64,000 bases of DNA from Phytopseudomonas daroniae (GCF_004327285.1 NZ_QJUI01000012.1:1-64000); one strand, 5' to 3'; positions 41,228-51,610 are shown, counted from the stretch's first letter. The notes: a model not told the origin generated them from the sequence alone. Numbers and translations: made by a program.

Positions 41228-44200
41228 ATGACCGAACCCAAAATACTTCCTCTGCTCGACTTCGCGCAAAGCGACGAACGCGCGGGCTTTCGCCTGCATG
41301 GTTTCGAGGTCTACAACTGGGGCACCTTTCACCAGCGCGTCTGGCGCTTTCCGGTAGGCGGCGACAATGCCCTACTTACCGGCGACATCGGTTCCGGCAA
41401 GTCCACCCTGGTGGATGCGGTCACCACCTTGCTGGTGCCGGCCCAGAAGATCGCCTACAACAAGGCCGCCGGCGCCGAAGCCAAGGAGCGCACCCTGCGC
41501 TCCTACGTGCTCGGCCACTACAAGTCCGAACGCAGCGACAGCGGCGCCAGCGCCAAGCCCGTGGCCCTGCGCGACCACAACAGCTACTCGGTGATCCTCG
41601 GCCACTTCTACAACGAAGGCTTCGACCAGCACGTCACCCTGGCCCAGGTGTTCTACATCACCGACGCCCGTAGCCAACCGGAGCGCTTCTATGTGGTGGC
41701 CGACCGGCAACTGTCCATCACCGAGCATTTCGCCCATTTCGGCAGCGACCTGAACGCCCTGCGCAAGCGCCTGCGGGACATGCCCCATGTCGAGCTGGAA
41801 ACCAGCTTCGCCGCTTACAGCGCCAGTTTCCGCCGCCGCTTCGGCATTGCCGACGAACAGGCGCTGGAGCTGTTCGGCCAGACGGTATCGATGAAATCGG
41901 TGGGCAACCTCACCGATTTCGTCCGCGAGCACATGCTCGAGGAGTTCCCGGTGGACGAGCGTATCCAGGCCCTGGTGCGCCACTTCGACGACCTCAATCG
42001 CGCCCACGAAGCCGTGCTCAAGGCAAAACGGCAGATCGGCCTGCTACAGCCGCTGGTGGAGAGTGGCCAGCACCATGCCCGGGAATCCGCCGAAGCCGAC
42101 TCACTGGTCGCCTGCCGCGAGGCGCTGACGCCCTGGTTCGCCGGACTCAAGGCGCAGTTGCTGGACAAACGCCTGGCCAACCTGGCCCAGGACATCGCGC
42201 GCCAGCACGAACAGCACGCCGCCCTGCAGGAGCATCAGCGTCAGGGACAGGCCCGGCGTGACGATCTCAACCGCGCCATTGCCCAGAATGGCGGCGACCG
42301 CCTGGCCGCCATAGAAGCGGACATCGGTCGGCTGGACAGTGAACGGCAGCGTCGCCAGCGTGCCAGCGAACGCTATGACGCCCTGGCGAGCCAGCTGGAT
42401 CTGCCGCTGGCCAGCAGTAGCGAGCCGTTTCTGGCCAATCGCCAGGCCTTGTCGGAACTCGTAGAAGACAGTCGCGAACAGCGTGACGGCGCACAGAACC
42501 AACAGACCGAAACCAGCGTCGAGCTGCGCGACCTGAGAGACCGGCACGACGAACTCGACCAGGAACTGGTGTCCCTGCGCAAACGCCGCTCCAACCTGCC
42601 CGAGCGAATGCTCAAGGTGCGTGCGAGCCTTTGCCAGGCCCTGAACCTGGACGAAAGCGAGCTGCCCTTCGCCGGCGAGCTGCTGCAGGTACGCGAGGAC
42701 GAACGCGACTGGGAAGGCGTGGCCGAACGCCTGCTGCACAACTTCGCGCTGTCGCTGCTGGTGCCCGACGCGCTGTATGCGCCAGTGGCGCAGTGGGTCG
42801 AACAGACCCACCTGGGCGAGCGCCTGGTGTATTTCCGCATCCGCGAACGCCGCCCCCAGGCGCTGCCGAGCCTGCACGGCGAATCCCTGGTGCGCAAACT
42901 GCAGATCAAACCCGATACGCCGTTCTACGACTGGCTCGAAAGCGAGCTGGGACGGCGCTTCGACTATGCCTGCTGCACTTCGCTGGAGCAGTTCCGCCGG
43001 GAAGAAAAGGCCGTCAGCCGTGCCGGCCAGATCAAGTCCGGCCAGGAGCGTCATGAAAAGGACGACCGCCGCCGCCTGGACGATCGCACCCAGTACGTAC
43101 TCGGCTGGAGCAACGTGGAAAAGATCGCCGCCCTGGAAAAACAGGCCGGCGACCTGCAGGCCCGCATCCAGCAGCAGGCGCTGCGCCTGGCCGACCTGCA
43201 GCGCCAGCAACGCACACTGGACGAACGCATCGGCCTGCTCGACAAACTCTCGGTATTCGACAGCTTCCAGGAACTGGACTGGAAACCCCTGCAAGGACAG
43301 ATCCATGCCCTGGAGCAAGAGCGCCGCCAGCTGGAAGCCGAATCCGACATCCTGCATACCTTGCAACAGCAGTTGCGGGAGCTGGAACGACAACTTGCTG
43401 ACCTGCGTGACGCCCTCGACGAAAAAGGCCGGGAACTGGCACGTACCGAACAGAAGCAGGAGGACGCCCAGAGCCAGGCCGACGAGGCGCGTCTCCAGCA
43501 CGAATCGGCGAACGATGAGCAGCGGGCTCGCTTCGACGAGCTGCAAGCGCTGCGCGACCAGGCCCTGGGAGAGCACACGCTGACGGTGGAATCCTGCGGT
43601 AATCGCGAACAGGATCTGCGCAACTGGCTGCAAGCCCGTATCGATGCCGCCAACCAGCGAGTCAGGCGCCTGGCTGAAAACATCATCCAGGCGATGAGCG
43701 AGTACCGCGCCGCCTTTGCCCTGGAAACCCGCGAGGTGGACGTCAACCTCGAGGCGCTCGACGAATACGGCGCCATGCTGCATAGCCTGGAACAGGACGG
43801 CCTGCCGCAGTTCGAGCAGCAGTTCAAGGCCATGCTCAATGAAAACGTCATCAACGAAATCGCCAACTTCCAGAGCCACCTGCGCCGCGAGGAACACGAT
43901 ATCCGCGAACGCATCGAGGAGATCAATCGCTCGCTGCAGGAGATCGACTACAACCCCGGGCGCCTGATCCAGCTGGAAGCGCAAGGCGCCGGCGACGGCG
44001 AGATTACCGCCTTCCGCAGCGACCTGCGGGCCTGTACCGAAGGCAGTCTCTCCGGCAGCGACGACGAACATTATGCGGAGAGCAAATTCCTCGAAGTGCG
44101 GAAGATCATCGAGAAATTCCGTGGTCGCGAAGGCAGCAGCGACGCCGATCGGCGCTGGACGCGCAAGGTCTGCGACGTGCGCAACTGGTTCGTCTTCTCC

Positions 44201-44617
44201 GCCTCCGAGCGCTGGCGCGAGGATGGCAGCGAGCACGAGCACTACAGCGATTCCGGTGGCAAATCCGGCGGGCAGAAGGAAAAACTCGCCTATACCGTGC
44301 TGGCCGCCAGCCTGGCCTACCGCTTCGGCCTGGAATGGGGCGCGACCCGCTCGCGCTCGTTCCGTTTCGTGGTGATCGACGAAGCCTTCGGCCGCGGCTC
44401 CGACGAATCGGCCCGCTACGGCCTGGAGCTGTTCCGCAAACTCAATCTGCAACTGCTGATCGTCACGCCGCTGCAGAAGATCCACATCATCGAACCCTAC
44501 GTCGCCAATGTCGGCTTCGTGCACAACGAGCAGGGCCGCGAGTCGATGCTCAGGTGCCTGACGATCGAGGAGTACCGCGAACAGAAGGCGGCGCGGGAGA
44601 GTCCTGATGCGCCCTGA
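41228..44617 (+). CDS. jetC: Wadjet/Mks SMC-like ATPase JetC (MksB)
   Basis: A 1129-residue MukB/SbcC-type SMC ATPase, the motor of the system. Walker A is [10 protein letters not shown] (residues 51-60) after [13 protein letters not shown]. Long Glu/Arg/Gln-rich coiled coils (about 260-440 and 600-900) surround a hinge region (about 460-600). The ABC signature is SGGQKEK (1013-1019) and Walker B is [10 protein letters not shown] (Asp1051, Glu1052). The family extrudes DNA loops and thereby senses circular plasmids. ATG at 41228 with GAGAG just upstream; jetD follows after 12 bases. Confidence 0.93.
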   Translation: MTEPKILPLLDFAQSDERAGFRLHGFEVYNWGTFHQRVWRFPVGGDNALLTGDIGSGKSTLVDAVTTLLVPAQKIAYNKAAGAEAKERTLRSYVLGHYKSERSDSGASAKPVALRDHNSYSVILGHFYNEGFDQHVTLAQVFYITDARSQPERFYVVADRQLSITEHFAHFGSDLNALRKRLRDMPHVELETSFAAYSASFRRRFGIADEQALELFGQTVSMKSVGNLTDFVREHMLEEFPVDERIQALVRHFDDLNRAHEAVLKAKRQIGLLQPLVESGQHHARESAEADSLVACREALTPWFAGLKAQLLDKRLANLAQDIARQHEQHAALQEHQRQGQARRDDLNRAIAQNGGDRLAAIEADIGRLDSERQRRQRASERYDALASQLDLPLASSSEPFLANRQALSELVEDSREQRDGAQNQQTETSVELRDLRDRHDELDQELVSLRKRRSNLPERMLKVRASLCQALNLDESELPFAGELLQVREDERDWEGVAERLLHNFALSLLVPDALYAPVAQWVEQTHLGERLVYFRIRERRPQALPSLHGESLVRKLQIKPDTPFYDWLESELGRRFDYACCTSLEQFRREEKAVSRAGQIKSGQERHEKDDRRRLDDRTQYVLGWSNVEKIAALEKQAGDLQARIQQQALRLADLQRQQRTLDERIGLLDKLSVFDSFQELDWKPLQGQIHALEQERRQLEAESDILHTLQQQLRELERQLADLRDALDEKGRELARTEQKQEDAQSQADEARLQHESANDEQRARFDELQALRDQALGEHTLTVESCGNREQDLRNWLQARIDAANQRVRRLAENIIQAMSEYRAAFALETREVDVNLEALDEYGAMLHSLEQDGLPQFEQQFKAMLNENVINEIANFQSHLRREEHDIRERIEEINRSLQEIDYNPGRLIQLEAQGAGDGEITAFRSDLRACTEGSLSGSDDEHYAESKFLEVRKIIEKFRGREGSSDADRRWTRKVCDVRNWFVFSASERWREDGSEHEHYSDSGGKSGGQKEKLAYTVLAASLAYRFGLEWGATRSRSFRFVVIDEAFGRGSDESARYGLELFRKLNLQLLIVTPLQKIHIIEPYVANVGFVHNEQGRESMLRCLTIEEYREQKAARESPDAP

Positions 44618-44629
44618 ATCGGTACGCGC

Positions 44630-45829
44630 ATGAACGCCTGGAGCAGCCCCGAGGATCTCAGGGCTCAGCTGCAGCGGCTGTGGGATCAGGGTACCTTACT
44701 GCGTACGCCGTTGGCGGACGAGCCGCTGTTCCCGCTTCGCCTGCGCCTGAAAAAGCCGGGTGCCGCGGATCTGGGCAATCGCTTCGCCGACGTACGCCAG
44801 TGGATAGGCAAGCTGCAGGCTGGCGAAGGCGACTACCGACTGGTCTGGAAAACCGTCAGCAATCAGCAGCTCGGCCGTAACCGGATCCCCGCAGAAGCCT
44901 GGGTCGACAGCCCCGATGCCGCGCTGCGCCTGATCGGCCGGCAAGCAGACTGGCGCCGCTTCGAGCAGCTGCGTACCGCGGCACTGGCCGAGTTCCCCGA
45001 ACTGCATGACTGGCTCCATCGGCAGCCTATGCAAGCCCTGGAGAGCGCCCCGCATTGGCCGCGGATACGCGCCGTACTGCAGTGGTTCCGCGCCCACCCC
45101 CGTAGCGGGCTGTACCTGCGCCAGCTGGACATTCCCGGCGTCGACAGCAAGTTCATCGAACAACGCCGCGGCCTGCTCGGCGAGCTGCTGAATCCTGTTC
45201 TGGCAGACGCCGTACATGACCCCGAGGCCCGTGGTGCCAGCGGCTTCAGCCGTCGCTATGGGCTGCGCGAAAAACCCGTTCGGGTGCGCCTGCGGCTGCT
45301 CGATCCCGTTTTATACATTGCGGGTCTGAGCGACCTGGAACTCCCGGTGGAACAGCTCGCCCGGCTGCGGATGCCGCTCAAGCGCGTGTTCGTCACCGAG
45401 AACGAAACCAACTTCCTGGCCTTTCCGCCGCATCCTGCCAGCGCCATCCTGTACGGCCAGGGCTACGCGCTGGATCGCCTGGCGCAGGTTCGCTGGCTCG
45501 AGGATCAACCGCTGCATTACTGGGGCGACATCGATACCCATGGTTTCGCCATACTCGACCGCTTGCGCGCCTATTTCCCCGACGCCCGCTCCCTGCTGAT
45601 GGATCGCGCCACCTTGCTGGCCCATCGGCCGCTCTGGGGCAAGGAGCCTGCGGACAAGCGCTGCAGCCACCCACTGACACGCCTGGACGAGCGGGAAGCC
45701 GATCTGTACGACGACCTGCGCCATGATCGCGTAGGCGGAGCAGAGGGTAAAACCGTCATGGCGCTGAGGCTGGAGCAGGAACATGTCCGTTTCAACTGGC
45801 TGCGAACCGCCATCGACCTTCTCGACTGA
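44630..45829 (+). CDS. jetD: Wadjet/Mks TOPRIM nuclease subunit JetD (MksG; DUF3322/DUF2220)
   Basis: A 399-residue protein with an N-terminal DUF3322 region and a C-terminal DUF2220 domain related to the TOPRIM part of topoisomerase VI/Spo11. The acidic catalytic residues are visible: Glu257 in VFVTENETNF and Asp300/Asp302 in YWGDIDTHG. In the family JetD makes the cut in DNA captured by JetABC. All expected residues are present, so the system looks intact. Close downstream is a small winged-helix gene (10-base gap). Confidence 0.92.
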   Translation: MNAWSSPEDLRAQLQRLWDQGTLLRTPLADEPLFPLRLRLKKPGAADLGNRFADVRQWIGKLQAGEGDYRLVWKTVSNQQLGRNRIPAEAWVDSPDAALRLIGRQADWRRFEQLRTAALAEFPELHDWLHRQPMQALESAPHWPRIRAVLQWFRAHPRSGLYLRQLDIPGVDSKFIEQRRGLLGELLNPVLADAVHDPEARGASGFSRRYGLREKPVRVRLRLLDPVLYIAGLSDLELPVEQLARLRMPLKRVFVTENETNFLAFPPHPASAILYGQGYALDRLAQVRWLEDQPLHYWGDIDTHGFAILDRLRAYFPDARSLLMDRATLLAHRPLWGKEPADKRCSHPLTRLDEREADLYDDLRHDRVGGAEGKTVMALRLEQEHVRFNWLRTAIDLLD

Positions 45830-45839
45830 AAGGACTGCC

Positions 45840-46136
45840 ATGGACGTCAGCAAGACCAAGACCAGCTTCTACCGCCGCCTCTACGTCGCCTGGCTGATCG
45901 ACAGCGGCAGCGCCAACAGCGTGCCGGCGTTGATGACCGCCACCGGCATGCCCCGACGCACTGCCCAGGACACCCTGACAGCGCTGGAAGAACTGGATAT
46001 CCGCTGCGAATTCCAGCAGCAGGAAGGCGAACGCAACAACGCCGGCCATTATGTGATCCGCGATTGGGGTGCCATCGACAAACGCTGGATCGCCGCCAAT
46101 CTGCAGCAGATCAAGACCGTGCTCGGCTATCCCTGA
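45840..46136 (+). CDS. small winged helix-turn-helix protein (HTH_43 type)
   Basis: A 98-residue protein consisting of one winged helix domain: SFYRRLYVAWLIDSG, then SVPALMTATGMPRRTAQDTLTALEELDI as helix-turn-helix, a wing (CEFQQQEGERNNAGHYVI) and a C-terminal helix. It fits the HTH_43 family. The ATG at 45840 is preceded by AAAGGACTG; the earlier open frame overlaps jetD and is not needed. Ten bases after jetD and 24 bases before the transporter, on the same strand: it could be a Wadjet-linked regulator or belong to the transporter. Confidence 0.8.
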   Translation: MDVSKTKTSFYRRLYVAWLIDSGSANSVPALMTATGMPRRTAQDTLTALEELDIRCEFQQQEGERNNAGHYVIRDWGAIDKRWIAANLQQIKTVLGYP

Positions 46137-46160
46137 AACACTGCCCGGCAAGGAGCCAGA

Positions 46161-47990
46161 ATGACCCTCGACCTGCTTATGGTGCTCGGCCTGCTGTTTG
46201 CGGCGGTAGTGCTGTTCGTCCTCGACAAACCGCGCATGGACGTGGTCGCGCTGATGATCATCGTCGCCCTGCCGTTGACGGGCGTACTCAGCATCCAGGA
46301 AACCCTGGCCGGTTTCAGCGACCCCAGCGTGATCCTTATCGCCGCGCTATTCGTGATCGGTGAGGGCCTGGTGCGCACCGGCATCGCCTACCGCCTGGGT
46401 GACTGGCTGGTGGCCAAGGCCGGCAGCAGCGAAACACGTCTGCTGATCCTGCTGATGGTGGCGGTGGCCGGTCTCGGCTCGGTGATGAGTTCGACCGGCG
46501 TGGTGGCGATCTTCATCCCCGTGGTGCTCGGTGTGGCGGCGCGCCTGAAGATCGCACCGGGCCGACTGATGATGCCGCTGGCGTTCGCCGGCCTGATCAG
46601 CGGCATGCTGACCCTGGTGGCCACGCCGCCGAACATGGTGGTGCATAGCGAACTGCTGCGCGCTGGTCTGCCGGGCTTCGACTTCTTCAGCTTCACCCCC
46701 ATCGGCCTGACCGTGCTGGTGCTTGGCGTACTCTACATGCTCGCCACACGTCGCTGGTTGCAGCGTGACGTCGATGGCGATGCGTCTGCGCCGCCGCGGC
46801 TGACCCTGACCGATCTGGCGCGCACCTATCGCCTGAGCGAACGCGAACGTCGCCTGCGGGTGCGGGCCGACTCGCCTCTGGCCAATCAGGCACTGGACGA
46901 ACTGCAGCTGCGCTCGCAGTACGGTATCAACGTGATTGCCGTGGAGCGCCAGCGACAGTTTCGCACCCTGCTGCTGATGGCCACCGGCAACACCCAGTTG
47001 CAAGCCGGCGATGTGCTGCTGGTCGACCTGGCCAGCCCGGCCATCGCCCTGCTCGGCGCCTATCAGGAGCTGGGCCTGGAGGCACTGCCACTGCGCAACT
47101 CCTACTACAGCGTGCATTCCCACGAACTGGGGTTGGCTGAGGTGGCGTTGCCGCCGGAATCCCGGTTGCCGGGCAAGACCGTCCAGGAACTGGGCCTGCG
47201 CAGCCGCTACAAACTCAACCTGGTCGGCCTGCGCCGCCATGGCCAGGCGCTGGAAGGCCTGCTGGTGGACGAAAAACTGACCCACGCCGACACCTTGCTG
47301 GTGGCCGGTAGCTGGAAGCAGATCCATCACCTGCAAAGCCTCAATCGTGACTTTCTGGTGCTCAGCCTGCCCGCCGAAGTCGATGAGGTGGCACCCGCCG
47401 CACGCAAGGCGCCCTATGCCTTGTTGAGCCTGGCGGTGATGGTCGGCCTGATGATCAGCGGCCTGGTGCCCAACGTCATGGCTGCGTTGATCGGCTGCCT
47501 GCTGATGGGCGCCTTCCGCTGCATCGATATGGCCAGCGCCTACCGATCGATCCACTGGCCGAGCCTGATCCTCATCGTCGGCATGCTGCCCTTCGCCCTG
47601 GCCCTGCAGAAAACCGGCGGGATCGACCTGGCGGTCAACGGCCTGGTCGGAGCACTCGGCGAGGCGGGGCCACGGGTGATCCTGGCCAGCCTGTTCGCCG
47701 TCACCGCGCTGATCGGCCTGTTCATCTCCAATACCGCGACGGCGGTGCTGATGGCTCCCGTGGCCATCGCCACCGCTCAGGCGCTGGGCGCATCACCCGT
47801 GCCTTTCGCGATGACCGTCGCCCTGGCGGCCTCGGCTGCGTTCATGACGCCGATTTCATCGCCGGTGAATACCCTGGTGCTGGGGCCGGGCCAATATCGT
47901 TTCGGTGACTTCGTGCGTATCGGCGTACCGTTCACCATTCTGGTGATGATCGTCAGCGTGGTGATGGTGCCCTGGATCTTCCCGCTTTAG
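46161..47990 (+). CDS. SLC13 family permease with TrkA-C domains
   Basis: A 609-residue inner-membrane transporter. About five helices in the N-terminal half (MTLDLLMVLGLLFAAVVLFVLDKPRMDV...), with SSTGVVAIFIPVVLG and ATPPNMVVHSELL as helical-hairpin and cation/anion-binding motifs, are followed by two cytoplasmic RCK_C/TrkA-C domains (about 215-300 and 310-400), then the second membrane half with ISNTATAVLMAPVAIA and FMTPISSPVNTLVLGPG. The family moves dicarboxylates or sulfate with sodium; the substrate here is unknown. Confidence 0.9.
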   Translation: MTLDLLMVLGLLFAAVVLFVLDKPRMDVVALMIIVALPLTGVLSIQETLAGFSDPSVILIAALFVIGEGLVRTGIAYRLGDWLVAKAGSSETRLLILLMVAVAGLGSVMSSTGVVAIFIPVVLGVAARLKIAPGRLMMPLAFAGLISGMLTLVATPPNMVVHSELLRAGLPGFDFFSFTPIGLTVLVLGVLYMLATRRWLQRDVDGDASAPPRLTLTDLARTYRLSERERRLRVRADSPLANQALDELQLRSQYGINVIAVERQRQFRTLLLMATGNTQLQAGDVLLVDLASPAIALLGAYQELGLEALPLRNSYYSVHSHELGLAEVALPPESRLPGKTVQELGLRSRYKLNLVGLRRHGQALEGLLVDEKLTHADTLLVAGSWKQIHHLQSLNRDFLVLSLPAEVDEVAPAARKAPYALLSLAVMVGLMISGLVPNVMAALIGCLLMGAFRCIDMASAYRSIHWPSLILIVGMLPFALALQKTGGIDLAVNGLVGALGEAGPRVILASLFAVTALIGLFISNTATAVLMAPVAIATAQALGASPVPFAMTVALAASAAFMTPISSPVNTLVLGPGQYRFGDFVRIGVPFTILVMIVSVVMVPWIFPL

Positions 47991-48034
47991 CTCACGGCAA
48001 GGACAGCGGCGGGATAAAGTCGAAAGAAGCCATA

Positions 48035-48127
48035 AGCTGCAAGCTTCAAGCAACAAGTTAAAAGCAGCTCGGAGCGCTCTATTGCTCTTGCTTCTGTCTT
48101 GCAGCTTGAAGCTTGCGGCTTGCAGCT
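48035..48127. repeat. inverted intergenic repeat with dispersed-repeat arms (copy 2)
   Basis: Arms AGCTGCAAGCTTCAAGC (48035-48051) and GCTTGAAGCTTGCGGCT (48104-48120) are inverted with 16 of 17 matches. The right arm extended to 48127 is 22/24 identical (reverse complement) to 20786-20809. The element lies between the convergent transporter and bacteriohemerythrin genes and may end both transcripts. Confidence 0.75.
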
Positions 48128-48157
48128 CAATGACCGCTATTCCCTTGAAACCGCCCG

Positions 48158-48625
48158 CTACGCCGCGCGGAAGAAACGCCGTTTGGCTCGGCTCAGCCAA
48201 CCCTCTTCGGTCTTGTCGGCGGCCAGGCGGCGCAGGTTTTCGGTGACGGCCGCCACGTAGTTCTGGTCGTCGTTGCGAATATGGCCGAACAGCCAGCGCC
48301 CGAGCAGGCTGCGCAGTTCGTCGGAGACGTCTTCGCCTTGTTTGAATCGCGTGCGGTAGTCGTCGACCCGCCTGATGAAAATCTCGTGCACCCGCTTGTG
48401 GGCCTTGGTGAAGACATAACCGGCTTCTTCGAGCATCGCCTCCTCGAAGGCGAAGTGCGAGGTGGTGTAATCGACCAGCTCCTCGATCACCAGCGCCACA
48501 CCCTCGCGCGCGCCATTCTGCTGAGCGACATACAGCTCATTGATCATGTCGACGATGCGCCGGTGCTGGCCGTCGATCACCGCGATTCCGGTGTTCAGAT
48601 CATCACTCCAACTGAGATAGGCCAT
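48158..48625 (-). CDS. bacteriohemerythrin
   Basis: A 154-residue single-domain hemerythrin with a non-heme di-iron site that binds oxygen. Ligands His21, His57, Glu61, His76, His80, His115 and Asp120 are in the classic spacing, within WSDDLNTGIAVIDGQHRRIVDMIN and the following helices. The ATG at 48625 has GGGAGG 6 bases upstream; a start six codons earlier overlaps that site. Probably stores, senses or delivers oxygen in the cytoplasm. Single gene. Confidence 0.93.
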   Translation of the reverse strand: MAYLSWSDDLNTGIAVIDGQHRRIVDMINELYVAQQNGAREGVALVIEELVDYTTSHFAFEEAMLEEAGYVFTKAHKRVHEIFIRRVDDYRTRFKQGEDVSDELRSLLGRWLFGHIRNDDQNYVAAVTENLRRLAADKTEEGWLSRAKRRFFRAA

Positions 48626-48824
48626 GTCCGGCCTCCCTGTCATTCCCCTAGATGGAGCCAGTCTAGGGCTGGTCAGGCGGCAGACCGTTGACCTGGGTCA
48701 GTGCGCATCCGAACGCCAGCAGGTGGGCGGCAGCTGTTTTCCGATGCATCTCCGAAAAGCCGGCAAGCACAGCGCTATGAGCTGTGGGAAAATGCGCGGC
48801 CGCCCCTCTGTGTGATCCGTCAGC

Positions 48825-49802
48825 ATGCCCGCCAAACGTCCGCCGAAACCGCCCGCCTCGTCGCCTGACAAGGGTCAGTTGCATCCTCGCAATCGTCATC
48901 AGGGGCGCTACGATTTTCCGGTGTTGATCAAGACCAGCCCGGAACTGGCGGCGTTCGTCATCATCAATCCATACGGCAAGGAGAGCATCGACTTCGCCAA
49001 CCCGGCGGCGGTCAAGGTGTTCAACCGCGCCCTGCTCAAGCAGTTCTACGGCATCGCGCACTGGGACATTCCGGCGGATTACCTGTGCCCGCCTATCCCC
49101 GGGCGCGCCGACTATCTGCATTACCTGGCCGATCTGCTGGCTACCGACAACGCCGGTGAGATTCCCAGAGGCGCGGCGGTACGGGCGCTGGATATTGGCG
49201 TGGGCGCCAACTGCATCTACCCGCTGCTTGGCAACCGCGAATACGGCTGGCGTTTCGTGGGGGCGGATATCGCGCCTCAGGCCATCGCGTCGGCGAAGAC
49301 CATCGTGCAGTCGAATCCTGGCCTGAACGAACAGATCGAACTGCGCCTGCAGCAGGATGCCGGGCATATTTTCAATGGCTTGCTACAACCTGAAGAACGC
49401 TTCGAGCTGACCCTGTGCAACCCGCCCTTCCACGCCTCGGCAGACGAAGCCGCCAGTGGCAGCAAACGCAAATGGCGTAACCTTGGCAAGCTCGACCCCA
49501 AGCGCAAACTGCCGGTGCTGAATTTCGGCGGCCAGGCGGCAGAACTGTGGTGCCCCGGTGGCGAGGCGGCGTTCGTCGCGCGGTTGATTCGCGAAAGCGC
49601 CGAACACGGCGAGCAGGTGCTGTGGTTCAGCACGCTGATCTCCAAATCCGGCAACCTGCCTGGCGTGTACACCACGCTGAAGAAAGTCGGCGCCGTGGAG
49701 ACACGTACCGTGGAAATGAGTCAGGGCCAGAAGCAGAGCCGCTTCGTGGCCTGGACATTTCTCGATGCCGATCAGCGCCAGCGCTGGCTTCACGGGCGCT
49801 GA
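48825..49802 (+). CDS. rlmF: 23S rRNA (adenine(1618)-N6)-methyltransferase RlmF
   Basis: A 325-residue SAM-dependent methyltransferase. It starts with a basic tail ([22 protein letters not shown]), has a SAM-binding region [16 protein letters not shown], and the catalytic NPPF motif ([11 protein letters not shown]). [12 protein letters not shown] and the [15 protein letters not shown] block are typical of RlmF. Convergent with the stress protein gene, 5 bp apart. Confidence 0.95.
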   Translation: MPAKRPPKPPASSPDKGQLHPRNRHQGRYDFPVLIKTSPELAAFVIINPYGKESIDFANPAAVKVFNRALLKQFYGIAHWDIPADYLCPPIPGRADYLHYLADLLATDNAGEIPRGAAVRALDIGVGANCIYPLLGNREYGWRFVGADIAPQAIASAKTIVQSNPGLNEQIELRLQQDAGHIFNGLLQPEERFELTLCNPPFHASADEAASGSKRKWRNLGKLDPKRKLPVLNFGGQAAELWCPGGEAAFVARLIRESAEHGEQVLWFSTLISKSGNLPGVYTTLKKVGAVETRTVEMSQGQKQSRFVAWTFLDADQRQRWLHGR

Positions 49803-49807
49803 AGAGA

Positions 49808-50698
49808 CTATCTGGCGGCCCGCGGCTCTCGCACGATCAAGGTATCGCACGGTACCCACTGCAGCAATTCGCTGGCCGCGCTGCCAAGCAGCACATTCAT
49901 CAGCCCGCTGCGACCATGGGTGCCCATCACCACCAGATCCACGCCATGTTCACGCACGTAGCGGCTCAATGAAACGCCCAGCGAGCCCTGCTCGATGATG
50001 ATGCGGGTTCGCTTGCGCAAGTCTTCCGGCAGATCGCTGGCGGCGAGAAAGGCAGCATAGTCACCCTCCTCGATGTGCCGGCGTGTTTCACCGTCGATCA
50101 CTCGCTCCAGGCGGTCGGACATGGGCGCCTCGGTGACGTGATAGAGCACCAGTTCGCGATCCGGAAAATAGCGGGCGGCAGCATGCAGCGCATGGCGTGA
50201 CGAGTCGGAAAAGTCGGTGGCGATGAGGATGCGCTCATAGCGTCCACGCGGCCGCTGACGCACCACCAGCAAAGGCTGCGGCAGTTGCCGGGTCAGCGAC
50301 TCGACCGTGGAACCGAGCAACAGACGGCCCCATAGCTCGTTGCTGGCAACGCCGGTCACCACCAGCCCGCTACCGGTTTCCCGCGCAGCCTTGACGATGG
50401 CCTGCACGGGCTCGCCGCGTTCGATGCGCAGCCGCACACGTACGTCGAGACCGGACAGATCATCCTGCAGTTGCTGCTCGGCGAAGCGTGACAGGTCGGT
50501 ATCGTCCTGCGCACCGACCCAGCCGAGCACCAGATCCGGCGCCTGGGCCGTTTCCAGCACGTTGACGCCCACCAGCATGGCCTGCCATTCACTGGCCAAT
50601 TGCGCAGCGCGATCCAGGGCACGGTCGCAACGCACGCTCAGATCCGTAGCCAGCAGTATGCTGACGGGTGTTCCACCAGCCCAGGGTTGCTCGCTCAT
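49808..50698 (-). CDS. universal stress protein, two tandem Usp domains
   Basis: A 296-residue protein with two UspA-like folds (about residues 10-145 and 150-296). The second keeps the ATP-binding pattern in GTHGRSGLMNVLLGSAASELLQ; the first is degenerate (GVASNELWGRLLLGSTVESL). Domain 1 starts with ILLATDLSVRCDRALDRA. Such tandem Usp proteins respond to stress or energy limitation; the exact ligand is unknown. Confidence 0.92.
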   Translation of the reverse strand: MSEQPWAGGTPVSILLATDLSVRCDRALDRAAQLASEWQAMLVGVNVLETAQAPDLVLGWVGAQDDTDLSRFAEQQLQDDLSGLDVRVRLRIERGEPVQAIVKAARETGSGLVVTGVASNELWGRLLLGSTVESLTRQLPQPLLVVRQRPRGRYERILIATDFSDSSRHALHAAARYFPDRELVLYHVTEAPMSDRLERVIDGETRRHIEEGDYAAFLAASDLPEDLRKRTRIIIEQGSLGVSLSRYVREHGVDLVVMGTHGRSGLMNVLLGSAASELLQWVPCDTLIVREPRAAR

Positions 50699-50790
50699 TT
50701 TGCCCCCTTGATATCCCTATTAAACGTGAGCCTAAGACCCTAACAATTCCCCTCGACGTGCGACACCGGCAAATCGTAAGCAAACGCGAG

Positions 50791-51420
50791 TCAGGCTCGG
50801 GAACGGCGCAGCAACATCGACGCCAGCGTGGCCAACCATAGCAGCGACACCCCATAGTTGAGGCGCTGATAGAGACCAAAACCATGACCGCTCTCCAGGG
50901 CTCCGGCCATCAATGGCAGGGCGCTAACCGCCACCAGGGTGCATAACAGAGAGAACCAGGAGAACGTCCACGAACCGAGCAGACGTCGGCCCAGATAGGC
51001 CCATAGCGCGCTGGCGATCAGCAAACCGAGTGCCATGAGCAATCCCGCCAGGTTGTGCAGATTCTGGCTGGTCGACGGGCTATCTGGAGCGCAACCAGGG
51101 TCGCAGGCAAAGTAGCCGGTGCCGTAGCTACCCAGGCCATGGAGGAGGATCAGCACACCACTGAGCCGCGCCCAGAGGTTGTCGAAGCTCAGCAGCACGG
51201 TAACGCCGAACAGCATGAACAACGCGCCCAGCGGGTAGTTATTGATCAACGGCGAGATGTACCGGGTCGGGGCCCCTTCGGCACCGAGCAGGCTCATGGC
51301 GTGATCGAAATGGCTGTAACCGGGATAAAGCGCGCCGACGAGGGTCACCCCGAGCGCCAACCACAGCGGCGTGACAAGACCAGCCAGATAACCGAGGACG
51401 AGCATCTTGCTCGATTGCAT
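50791..51420 (-). CDS. DUF998 family membrane protein
   Basis: A 209-residue protein with about six membrane helices and the DUF998 features: YPGYSHFDHAMSLLGAEGAPTRYISPLINNYPLG near residue 33 and a FACDPGCAPDSPS loop near 120. Function unknown. The ATG at 51420 has AAGGACA upstream; the frame continues upstream without family similarity. Divergent from the FAD oxidoreductase. Confidence 0.88.
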   Translation of the reverse strand: MQSSKMLVLGYLAGLVTPLWLALGVTLVGALYPGYSHFDHAMSLLGAEGAPTRYISPLINNYPLGALFMLFGVTVLLSFDNLWARLSGVLILLHGLGSYGTGYFACDPGCAPDSPSTSQNLHNLAGLLMALGLLIASALWAYLGRRLLGSWTFSWFSLLCTLVAVSALPLMAGALESGHGFGLYQRLNYGVSLLWLATLASMLLRRSRA

Positions 51421-51610
51421 GCGAATGTCCTTTTTACGCCAGTGAGGTACCTGAAAATTGACGCGTCTGATCCGGGGCTGGATACATCGATCCCTGCCAC
51501 TGCCCGTCGACTGCGACGCGAGAACTGCAGCCTGATGGTTCTTTTTCGTCCATAATCGCCGCCCTCGAAAAGCTGCCGGGTGACCTCCGGCCCTGAAAGG
51601 TGGACTCCAC

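Noticed and set aside
42101..44524. 807-residue minus-strand frame inside jetC
   Set aside because: Shadow of the coiled-coil coding sequence; no motif or ribosome site.
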